Notes under the pieces: model-generated
The model's input: the letters and a program-made list of their open reading frames with translations, nothing else
Told to the model about the DNA's origin: nothing
The model's database searches: none
DNA from: Marinomonas sp. IMCC 4694
Lineage (GTDB): Bacteria > Pseudomonadota > Gammaproteobacteria > Pseudomonadales > Marinomonadaceae
DNA length: 64,000 nucleotides
Direction of reading: 5' to 3'
Assembly (NCBI RefSeq): GCF_008122525.1
Contig: NZ_VSRV01000001.1
Span: 1,674,001 to 1,738,000, forward strand
In this document: positions 36,032 through 43,250 of the stretch, piece after piece
How positions within the stretch are numbered: the first letter of the stretch is position 1
Layout: each line of letters starts with the position of its first letter
Made by a program: the position numbers and the translations under genes

Positions 36032-37042
36032 TTATTCATGATGGGCAATGACGTTTTTACCGGAACGCTTAGCGTGCTGTAAATAATTCTTAGTGCGTGT
36101 AATTAATTCAGTCGGACTTTCGTCACCATACAGGGTAGCTACTCCAATGGAAACTGTGACTTGGTTCAGCAGTGCTTTAGAGTTTTTGTTACTAATTTTT
36201 TGCATGGAAACCGCGTTTCTAATGGTTTCAGCAAAATGAGAGCCCATGCTTAATTCTGTTTCGCTGAGCAGCATTGCGAATTGCCCGCCTTTTAAACGAG
36301 CAATAAAGCCGTTTTCAGGTAAACTTTCGAGTAACAAGTTGGCAATGTAACGAATTAATGAGGTTCCCGCTTTGACGCCATGAAGTCGGTTTATTTCACC
36401 AAGGTTATCAATGTCGATAATAAGTAACGTCAAATCGTCTTCGGCATGAGGAGTCAGTGAAAATAATGAGCGCTCAAAGCCAGCCGCGTTCGCCAGTAGG
36501 GTTAAGTTATCAATTTCGGTGCTTTTCTTAGCTTCTGATAGCTCAGCACGAAGAACAGCCAGTTCTTCATGTGCAGCATTTAATGATTCGCAAAACGATT
36601 CAACCGCTTGGCTGGCATGGAAAGCGCTTTTATCAATCATTAATACGAGTTTATCCAGTTGCTGGGGATCACTGGTTTTTTTGATGGCTTTTCTAGCTTT
36701 TCGTAGTGTGCGGTTAAATTGGCCCAACTCATCCGACGTACCCGCGGTATGAGTTTCCAAGTCACAGGTGAGCTTTTTGAGAGCGGCCCCTTGATGCTGT
36801 GTATTTTGATATTCTTCTGGTAGAAAGAACTCATTGAAAATTTCTTTTGATACAAAGGCTGGTAAACCACCAAATCGTCTTAAGGCCCGGTCTACTAATT
36901 GATTTAATGTCGGATTTCTATTGGACGCATACTCATACCAGATACCATAATTGTAAGGTGTAGGGGGGATGTTGAGCTTCACCATTAACGGAATCGCTGA
37001 TCGCATGAGTCGATTGGCTTGTTTTATATTGTGTTGGAACAT
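36032..37042 (-). CDS. GGDEF-domain protein with degenerate active site
   Basis: Probable c-di-GMP-related signalling protein of about 336 residues. Residues 1-160 are a helical region with no membrane span (NIPPTPYNYGIWYEYASNRNPTLNQLVDRAL resembles the N-terminus of many soluble diguanylate cyclases). A GGDEF domain follows from EIDNLTLLANAAGFERSL. The metal-site Asp is kept (LLIIDIDNLGEINRLHG), but the signature GGDEF is replaced by KGGQF (ARLKGGQFAMLL). The normal Asp/Glu pair is therefore lost and no RxxD inhibitory site is evident. Catalysis is unlikely; it may be a GTP or c-di-GMP sensor or a dimerisation partner. The start at 37042 is preferred because AGAGG lies 5-6 bases upstream. 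An in-frame ATG at 37060 lacks a good site. Confidence 0.85.
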   Translation of the reverse strand: MFQHNIKQANRLMRSAIPLMVKLNIPPTPYNYGIWYEYASNRNPTLNQLVDRALRRFGGLPAFVSKEIFNEFFLPEEYQNTQHQGAALKKLTCDLETHTAGTSDELGQFNRTLRKARKAIKKTSDPQQLDKLVLMIDKSAFHASQAVESFCESLNAAHEELAVLRAELSEAKKSTEIDNLTLLANAAGFERSLFSLTPHAEDDLTLLIIDIDNLGEINRLHGVKAGTSLIRYIANLLLESLPENGFIARLKGGQFAMLLSETELSMGSHFAETIRNAVSMQKISNKNSKALLNQVTVSIGVATLYGDESPTELITRTKNYLQHAKRSGKNVIAHHE

Positions 37043-37216
37043 GTACACCTCTACTGCCATTTAATAACCACTAAGACGTCCCATTTCATTGGTGGTAGTT
37101 ATGTTTTGCATAATCTGCGTGAAAAGATACAACCATGTCACGCTTATGATCAAAATCTAATCTATATCATTGTTATAGATACAATTTATACTAAATGGAA
37201 TGGCGCTTAATAGCTA

Positions 37217-37561
37217 TTACCCACCCGTAAATTTACTAAAAAAACCGGCTTTATCAAGTAGATCTTTTATTTTTTGGCGGTTATCACCTTGCACTTCAAT
37301 TTGCCCATCCTTGACCGCTCCACCTGTGCCACATTGGGTTTTTAGCGTTTTACCCAATTTTTTAAGCGCTTCTTCAGTAAGTGGTAAACCTGTTATAACC
37401 GTAACGCCTTTACCTTTACGACCTTTTGTTTCTAGCGCGATCCGCACGTTTCCATTGCCAATGACACTGTCTTTTTTACACTGGCAGGCGTCAATCGGAA
37501 ATTCGCATTGTGTACACAACCTACCTTTATCAGTGGAATACACAAGGTTACGGTTCTTCAT
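37217..37561 (-). CDS. yciH: SUI1/eIF1-like translation factor YciH
   Basis: Small (114 aa) bacterial homologue of eukaryotic initiation factor eIF1/SUI1, implicated in start-site fidelity on the ribosome (family knowledge). The N-terminus has a zinc-ribbon-like CxxC pair (RLCTQCEFPIDACQCKK). The SUI1 domain follows (VRIALETKGRKGKGVTVITGLPL, LKKLGKTLKTQCGTGGAVKDGQIEVQGDNRQKIKDLLDKAGF), matching E. coli YciH closely along its whole length. It has its own intergenic spaces on both sides, 155-175 bases from the GGDEF gene and 68 bases from truC, so it is probably monocistronic or loosely coupled. Confidence 0.93.
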   Translation of the reverse strand: MKNRNLVYSTDKGRLCTQCEFPIDACQCKKDSVIGNGNVRIALETKGRKGKGVTVITGLPLTEEALKKLGKTLKTQCGTGGAVKDGQIEVQGDNRQKIKDLLDKAGFFSKFTGG

Positions 37562-37629
37562 GGCAGTGTTCGCCTATATTGATGAATGTGAGTGTTTATG
37601 CCAATCCTTATAACACAATTTTCTGTTCT

Positions 37630-38361
37630 TTATGTGACAATCCTATTTGGTGTAAGGCTGCTCAATACGCAGCTAATGTCTTCGCTCAGTGTCGCGTTTA
37701 AGAGCATGGCTTGATTTGTGACTGGGTGGCGAAACATGAGCTCTGACGCATGCAACATAAGCCTAAAATGCTCTGGCCAGTGTTCTTTAACCACTTTGTT
37801 AACATGACGACAGCCATAACAGGAGTCCCCGACCAATGGATTTAAATGATGTTTAAAATGGCGTCTGATTTGATGCTTTCGACCCTGTTTAGGTCGAACT
37901 TCTACCCAGCTTAACCGTAAACTCGCATATCGGCTAACCGGAATAGGCAATTCAAAACGTTGCAAACAACGAAATTGCGTTTCTGCTTCACGTTCCGTGC
38001 CTTCAATTTTAAAACGGGAGCGACCTTTTTGCTCATTGAGCTTAGCTAGAGGGTAATCAATAACGCCTTGCTCATCACAAAAACCTCGCACCAAACAATG
38101 ATACGTTTTTTGTGTCGTAGCATTGGCAAACTGCTCCGCTAATTGTCTGGCAATATTTGGGGTAAACGCCATAACCAAGACACCCGACGTTCCTCTGTCT
38201 AGGCGATGAACGGGGAATACCCATTTACCCGTTTGGTCTCTAAGTCTCTGTACGACGGCGTCTTCCTCATCTTTGGCCAAATGTGTTCTGTGCACCAGCA
38301 GCCCTGACGGCTTATTTACCACAACTAAGTGTTCATCTTGAAAAAGAATGTCGAGTGTCAT
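37630..38361 (-). CDS. truC: tRNA pseudouridine(65) synthase TruC
   Basis: RluA-family pseudouridine synthase, 243 residues. The catalytic motif HRLDRGTSGVLVMAF carries the essential Asp (about residue 54), and KQGRKHQIRRHFKH is the RluA motif III. The family-II opening LDILFQDEHLVVVNKPSGLLVHR is present. The short length without an S4 domain and the C-terminal PEHFRLMLHASELMF block fit TruC, which modifies U65 of tRNA-Ile and tRNA-Asp, rather than RluA/C/D. The start codon overlaps the stop of the upstream dehydrogenase by 4 bases (ATGA), so truC is translationally coupled as the last gene of a tesA-dehydrogenase-truC unit. Confidence 0.88.
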   Translation of the reverse strand: MTLDILFQDEHLVVVNKPSGLLVHRTHLAKDEEDAVVQRLRDQTGKWVFPVHRLDRGTSGVLVMAFTPNIARQLAEQFANATTQKTYHCLVRGFCDEQGVIDYPLAKLNEQKGRSRFKIEGTEREAETQFRCLQRFELPIPVSRYASLRLSWVEVRPKQGRKHQIRRHFKHHLNPLVGDSCYGCRHVNKVVKEHWPEHFRLMLHASELMFRHPVTNQAMLLNATLSEDISCVLSSLTPNRIVT

Positions 38362-39356
38362 TGAGTGCCATCTGTTTGAGTGACATCTGTTTGAGTCACA
38401 TCTATGTGGACGTCATTTAAGTGATCGCCATTTATAAAATGGGCGATCTTGTCCATGGCCATGTTCGCCAGAGTTTGCATAGATTCGCTACTGGCCCAGG
38501 CAATATGAGGGGTCAGTAAAAAATCTGGTCGTTGACTGAGTGCTTGAAGAGGGTGGTTTATCGGCATAGGCTCTTGCGTGGCGACATCAAACGCAGCGCC
38601 AGCGATCGTGTGATGATTAAAAGCAGTAACCAAGGCCTGTTCGTCAACGATTCCACCGCGGCTAATGTTTAATAACAAGCAAGTAGGTTTCATCAGCGCA
38701 AATTCAGCATGACTGATCAGGTTCTTAGTGTCGTCAGTTAGTGGGCAATTGATACTGATAACATCGGCACGGGCAATGGCATTTTCAAACGAAACGTAAC
38801 CGTCGCGGATGATGTTTGTGTGCTTTCGCTCTGCAAACACCACATTCATTCCAAAAGCACGCGCAATCCCGGCCACTTTTTGGCCGAGTGTTCCACCACC
38901 AATGATACAAAGAGTCGATCCCGAGAGATCTTTGATCGGATGATCCAAAAAGCAAAAGTATTCTGCTTGCGCCCACTTTCCCGCTTTTACATCATCAAGA
39001 TAACAGGTTAAATTTCGACGCAATGCCAACAACATGGCAAAAGTGTGCTCTGGAACACTGATAGTAGAATACCCGGCAACATTCTGAACACGAATTCCTC
39101 GTGCTTCACAGGCCACAAGATCGACATTATTGGTTCCTGTTGCCATCACTTGAATGAGCCGTAAATGGTCAGCTGTATATAACGCGTTCGCATCGATCAG
39201 AGCTTTGTTTGTTAGAACAATGTCTGCATCCTTGATGCGCTCAGCGACCTGTTGCAAAGACGTATTATTGTATTCAATCACCTCAGTAACAGAGGCGGGT
39301 AACCTAAAGGAAACACCGTCTGGAAAAGACCCTCTGTCTAAAAAAACCGCTTTCAT
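38358..39356 (-). CDS. D-isomer 2-hydroxyacid dehydrogenase (glycerate dehydrogenase-like)
   Basis: NAD(P)H-dependent 2-ketoacid reductase, 332 residues. The substrate domain has MATGTNNVDL and AGYSTISVPEHTFAMLLAL. The Rossmann domain has IIGGGTLGQKVAGIARAFGM with the GxGxxG-like loop at about 150. The catalytic residues are Arg (NISRGGIVDEQAL), Glu (DVATQEPMP) and His (LTPHIAWAS). The pattern is closest to HprA-type glycerate/hydroxypyruvate reductases, but the true substrate is not certain. The protein ends in a short repeated tail (DVTQTDVTQTDGTQ) encoded by a 15-base repeat that overlaps the truC start. It overlaps tesA upstream by 4 bases. Confidence 0.88.
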   Translation of the reverse strand: MKAVFLDRGSFPDGVSFRLPASVTEVIEYNNTSLQQVAERIKDADIVLTNKALIDANALYTADHLRLIQVMATGTNNVDLVACEARGIRVQNVAGYSTISVPEHTFAMLLALRRNLTCYLDDVKAGKWAQAEYFCFLDHPIKDLSGSTLCIIGGGTLGQKVAGIARAFGMNVVFAERKHTNIIRDGYVSFENAIARADVISINCPLTDDTKNLISHAEFALMKPTCLLLNISRGGIVDEQALVTAFNHHTIAGAAFDVATQEPMPINHPLQALSQRPDFLLTPHIAWASSESMQTLANMAMDKIAHFINGDHLNDVHIDVTQTDVTQTDGTQ

Positions 39357-40006
39357 TTATTTTTCCTTATTATTCTTGCCTCAGTGTTATCTAATAAAGG
39401 CATTAGGTAGGGCAAAATATTGCTTAACACAACAGGCTGACCGGCTTTGTTGGGGTGTAAGCCGTCGCTTTGCATAAGATCAGGGTTGAGCGCGACGTTT
39501 TCCAGCATAAAGGGCAAATATGCCACTTCGTGCTGAGCTGCAATGTCTTTGTACAAATTGAAAAACATTTGTGTGTAGCGCTTTCCATAGTTTTGCGGAA
39601 TCTGGTTGCCAATAAGCAACACCGTAGCGTCATTACTTTGGGCTTGCTCAATCATGGTATTTAGATTGTTTGTGGTCTGTCCCAGCGGGTAACCACGTAA
39701 AGCATCATTAGCGCCCAGTTCCAAAATAACCCAATGAGGTTGGTAAGTATTGAGCAAAGCATCAAAACGAGATAAACCGCCTTGCGTTGTTTCACCGCTA
39801 ACGCTGGCATTAACCACTTTTATGTCAGGATGCGTCTGAGAAAGTTGAGTTTCGAGTAAACTTACCCAGCCGTCTTGTTGTCGTAAATTATACGCCGCGC
39901 TGAGGCTGTCGCCCATCACTAAGAGTGTGGAGGCCGCAGTAAGCGAACTCATTAAAAGCAGCGTTATTATGATACTTAGTTGCTTTATTTGCCTTTTATA
40001 AAACAT
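39353..40006 (-). CDS. tesA: Acyl-CoA thioesterase I / lysophospholipase TesA
   Basis: Periplasmic SGNH-hydrolase of 217 residues with a signal peptide (LSIIITLLLMSSLTAAS). The SGNH blocks are visible: Ser nucleophile in MGDSLSAAY (block I), Gly in NASVSGETTQGG (block II), Asn in LELGANDALRG (block III) and the Asp-His dyad in SDGLHPNKAG (block V). TesA hydrolyses acyl-CoA, lysophospholipids and some esters and peptides (family knowledge). It is the first gene of a minus-strand unit with the dehydrogenase and truC, and it is divergent from ybbA with only 26 bases between the starts. The tesA/ybbA divergent arrangement is the same as in E. coli. Confidence 0.94.
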   Translation of the reverse strand: MFYKRQIKQLSIIITLLLMSSLTAASTLLVMGDSLSAAYNLRQQDGWVSLLETQLSQTHPDIKVVNASVSGETTQGGLSRFDALLNTYQPHWVILELGANDALRGYPLGQTTNNLNTMIEQAQSNDATVLLIGNQIPQNYGKRYTQMFFNLYKDIAAQHEVAYLPFMLENVALNPDLMQSDGLHPNKAGQPVVLSNILPYLMPLLDNTEARIIRKNK

Positions 40007-40032
40007 ATTAACCCTTTTTAGAGTGATTCATT

Positions 40033-40716
40033 ATGGCCAGAAGTACCGTGATCAAAGTAGCTAATTTAACCCATACTGTGACATCAAATACAGGGGATTT
40101 GACCATATTGAAAGGAATTAATATGGAAATCCAAGAAAGTGAGTCCGTTGCTATTGTTGGTTCATCGGGCTCTGGAAAGTCTACTTTGCTAGGGTTGCTT
40201 GCCGGATTAGATGTCAACACCTCGGGGGAAATTCATTTGTACGAACATGAATTTTCTCGCCAAACAGAAGAGCAACGCGCTTTATTACGTGGCCAATATG
40301 TGGGGTTTGTGTTTCAGTCCTTCCATCTTTTACCCAGCTTACAAGCCATTGAAAACGTGATGTTGCCGGCTGAATTAAAAGGCGATAGAGAAGCCCGTAA
40401 AAAAGCCGAACGGTTACTCGAAAAAGTAGGCCTGTCACATCGTCTGACTCATTATCCCAATCAATTATCGGGTGGCGAACAGCAGCGTGTCGCTATTGCG
40501 AGAGCGTTTGCGTCTGATCCCAAAATTCTTTTTGCAGACGAGCCTACCGGTAATCTTGATGAAGAAAACGGGCAGTTGATCATTAAGCTGTTGTTTGATC
40601 TAAACCAATCCCAAGGCACAACCTTAGTGATGGTGACGCATGACAACGGTTTAGCCCAAATGTGTGACCGTCAGTTGGTCATGTCTGCTGGCCAATTAAC
40701 GGAAAAAACAGTATGA
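40033..40716 (+). CDS. ybbA: ABC transporter ATPase YbbA (LolD-like)
   Basis: Nucleotide-binding subunit of a MacB/LolCDE-type exporter, 227 residues. Walker A is VGSSGSGKSTLLGLL (about residues 42-50), then Q-loop FVFQSFHLLPSLQA, signature LSGGEQQRVAIARAF, Walker B ILFADEPTGNLDEENG and H-loop VTHDNGLA. The dimerising partner is the membrane protein encoded next (overlap ATGA, 4 bp). The YbbA-YbbP complex is thought to act on lipids or hydrophobic compounds at the periplasmic face, next to the periplasmic esterase TesA (the role is not settled). The divergent promoters must lie partly inside coding sequence because the tesA-ybbA gap is 26 bp. Confidence 0.92.
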   Translation: MARSTVIKVANLTHTVTSNTGDLTILKGINMEIQESESVAIVGSSGSGKSTLLGLLAGLDVNTSGEIHLYEHEFSRQTEEQRALLRGQYVGFVFQSFHLLPSLQAIENVMLPAELKGDREARKKAERLLEKVGLSHRLTHYPNQLSGGEQQRVAIARAFASDPKILFADEPTGNLDEENGQLIIKLLFDLNQSQGTTLVMVTHDNGLAQMCDRQLVMSAGQLTEKTV

Positions 40717-43172
40717 GTTTTACCTTTCGATTAATGTTTCGTGACATTCGTAGCGGTGATTTACTGACGCTTCTGTTGGCATTGGTTATCTCGGTCAGCA
40801 CGGTAACATCAATAGGATTATTTATTGACCGCTTGCAATTATCTTTCGAGCAAGAATCCGCCAACTTATTGGCGGCCGATCGATTGGTACGTTCAGATGA
40901 TGCGATCCCAGAGCAATGGAAATCACGGGCAGCCTCCTTGTCTTTGCAATACGCCGAGCGAACGTCGTTTACCACCATGATGTTTGCCAATGACGCCTTA
41001 CAGCTTTCCCAATTGAGCGCAGTCAGTGAAGGTTATCCACTGAAAGGGGCGTATTTAGTGGACGACACGCTTTTTGGAACAGGGCAGCCTTTACAAGGTA
41101 TTCCATTACCTGGGGCGGTATGGGTGTCTTCACGTTTGGCCAGCTTACTCAATATCCAGTTAGGCGATGTTGTTGAAGTGGGTGACGTGAAACTAAAAGT
41201 GACTCAGTACTTAGTACGAGACCCAGGTTCAAGTACGTCAGCATTTGCCATCTCGCCCAGAGCGGTGATGAATATGAGTGATTTGGCCGCGACCAATGTG
41301 ATTATTCCGGGAAGCCGAGTACGATATTCTTTGCTACTAGCGGGGGAGCGTGATGCTTTGAGCCAATACGAGGATTGGATTGTGCCGCAATTAAACGAAG
41401 GCCAACGTTGGCGCACGCCGACGCAACAGGGCGACCGAATTGGCGATACGATTGGACGCGCCGAGTCGTTTCTTTTGTTGGCTGGGACCTTGGCTGTTGT
41501 GATGTCGGGGGTGGCAATGGCATTGGCTTCCGCACGTTTTGTGAAGCGCCATTTGATGCAAGTGGCGATTTTAAAAACGTTGGGCGCGACGCCGAAGTTG
41601 TTGGGAAAGGTTTTCTTTCAGCAACTCTTCGTTCTGTTTGTAGTAGGTGCGTTAGTGGGGTTAGGAGTAGGTTGGGCCATACAAGAGCTCATTGCTTCTT
41701 TATTATCCGGCTTAATGTCCACCGCCTTACCTGAGCCGTCGGTGTCACGTTTGTGGCTGGGTGCGGCAACCGGTTTGATCTCTATGTTGGTGTTTTGTTT
41801 GCCACTAATGGCGCATTTGATCAAGATTTCTCCTTTGTCTGTTTTACAACCCAACGCGAAAATCGAGCTGAACACGTTTTTCATTTATCTGATTGGCTTC
41901 GTTGGCATGTATGGCCTGATGTGCATTTACACAAAAGGCTTTTTGTTGCCAAGCATTATGACAGCGGCGATTGCAGGCATTGCTGTTCTGGTTGGGGTCA
42001 TTGGCTGGTTGGCCTTTAAATTAGGGCGAACGCTAACCTCAGGCGCCACCAGCGGGTGGCAAATTGGTTTAGCGTCCTTGTATCGCCGACTGGTGCCCAA
42101 TTTGTTTCAATTGCTGGTGTTTACGCTCATTATTATGCTGACCTTGATTCTCGTCGGTGTAAAATCCAGTTTGATTGCGGACTGGCAACAGCAATTACCA
42201 GAAGACGCTCCCAACCACTACTTGTTCAATGTACAAGCCAACCAGATCGATGAGATCAATGGGAAAACCAACGCTCTTGGCGTTGAGCAATCCGATTGGT
42301 TTCCTATGGTGCGTGGCCGCGTCACCATCGTAAATGGCGTGACAATCCAGTCTTTATACCCAGATGGTCGCGGTGAGCCTGAATTGTACGATCGTGAACT
42401 TAACCTGACGTGGTCCGATACACTTGGTAAAGGCAACGAAGTGGTTGAAGGGGATTTTGCTGCGCAAGGGCTGTCTGTCGAGCAGCGCTCAGCAAGTGAA
42501 GCGGGGCTAAAAATGGGCGATATTCTGACCATTAATATTGGCGGCACTCTTGTGACCTTGCCTATTACCTCAATTCGCACCGTTGATTGGGGGTCGATGC
42601 AACCTAACTTTTATCTGATCTTACCTAAAAGCGCATTGGAAGATTACCCTGCTAATTTTGTCAGCAGCGTATTTGTCGATGAAGCAAAAGCACAATCGTT
42701 TTATCAAGTTATGGCGAGTTTTCCAACGGTGTCTATTTTGAACGTTGGTGACATTTTGCAACAAGTGCAAACCATTATTGGCCAATTGTCTAAAGCGATT
42801 CAGCTGGTGTTGTTTTGTATTTTAAGCGCAGGGGCTTTGGTACTTTTAGCCAGTGTGCGCTCGACGTTAGAAGAAAGGCTAGAAGAAGGGGCCTTGTTGC
42901 GAGTGTTGGGCGCAAGGGGCGCCCTAGTAAGGCAGGCTTTGCTGGTGGAATTTGGCGCGCTGGGCTTTTTTGCTGGGTTAATCGCGGCAATCGGCGCCGA
43001 AACCTGCTTGTACGGTTTGCAGGTATTTGTATTTAACACACAAGCCAGTTTTCATCCTATGCTGTGGATGCTTGGCCCAGGGATTGGGGTAGTAGTTATC
43101 ACGACTATTGGCTTATTTGCCAGCCGCACCGTGCTAAAAGTACCGCCAATGTTATTGTTACGCGGTTTATAA
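40713..43172 (+). CDS. ybbP: FtsX-like ABC permease YbbP
   Basis: Inner-membrane permease of 819 residues, the partner of YbbA. It has an N-terminal membrane helix (LLTLLLALVISVSTVTSIGLFI) and then a large periplasmic domain. A first FtsX block follows (LLLAGTLAVVMSGVAMALASARFVKRHLMQVAILKTLGATPKLLG). More helices lead to a second periplasmic domain and a C-terminal FtsX block (LVLFCILSAGALVLLASVRSTLEERLEEGALLRVLGARGALVRQALLVE). About ten helices in all, with duplicated halves, is the expected YbbP/LolCE-like layout and length. It is translationally coupled to ybbA. There is no sign of disruption. Confidence 0.92.
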   Translation: MSFTFRLMFRDIRSGDLLTLLLALVISVSTVTSIGLFIDRLQLSFEQESANLLAADRLVRSDDAIPEQWKSRAASLSLQYAERTSFTTMMFANDALQLSQLSAVSEGYPLKGAYLVDDTLFGTGQPLQGIPLPGAVWVSSRLASLLNIQLGDVVEVGDVKLKVTQYLVRDPGSSTSAFAISPRAVMNMSDLAATNVIIPGSRVRYSLLLAGERDALSQYEDWIVPQLNEGQRWRTPTQQGDRIGDTIGRAESFLLLAGTLAVVMSGVAMALASARFVKRHLMQVAILKTLGATPKLLGKVFFQQLFVLFVVGALVGLGVGWAIQELIASLLSGLMSTALPEPSVSRLWLGAATGLISMLVFCLPLMAHLIKISPLSVLQPNAKIELNTFFIYLIGFVGMYGLMCIYTKGFLLPSIMTAAIAGIAVLVGVIGWLAFKLGRTLTSGATSGWQIGLASLYRRLVPNLFQLLVFTLIIMLTLILVGVKSSLIADWQQQLPEDAPNHYLFNVQANQIDEINGKTNALGVEQSDWFPMVRGRVTIVNGVTIQSLYPDGRGEPELYDRELNLTWSDTLGKGNEVVEGDFAAQGLSVEQRSASEAGLKMGDILTINIGGTLVTLPITSIRTVDWGSMQPNFYLILPKSALEDYPANFVSSVFVDEAKAQSFYQVMASFPTVSILNVGDILQQVQTIIGQLSKAIQLVLFCILSAGALVLLASVRSTLEERLEEGALLRVLGARGALVRQALLVEFGALGFFAGLIAAIGAETCLYGLQVFVFNTQASFHPMLWMLGPGIGVVVITTIGLFASRTVLKVPPMLLLRGL

Positions 43173-43250
43173 TTGTGGTTATAACTCGCTGTGTTTGTTA
43201 GCCATTGTGGTAATGAATAATAAAAAGACGGCTTGAATAAGGGCTTCTCG

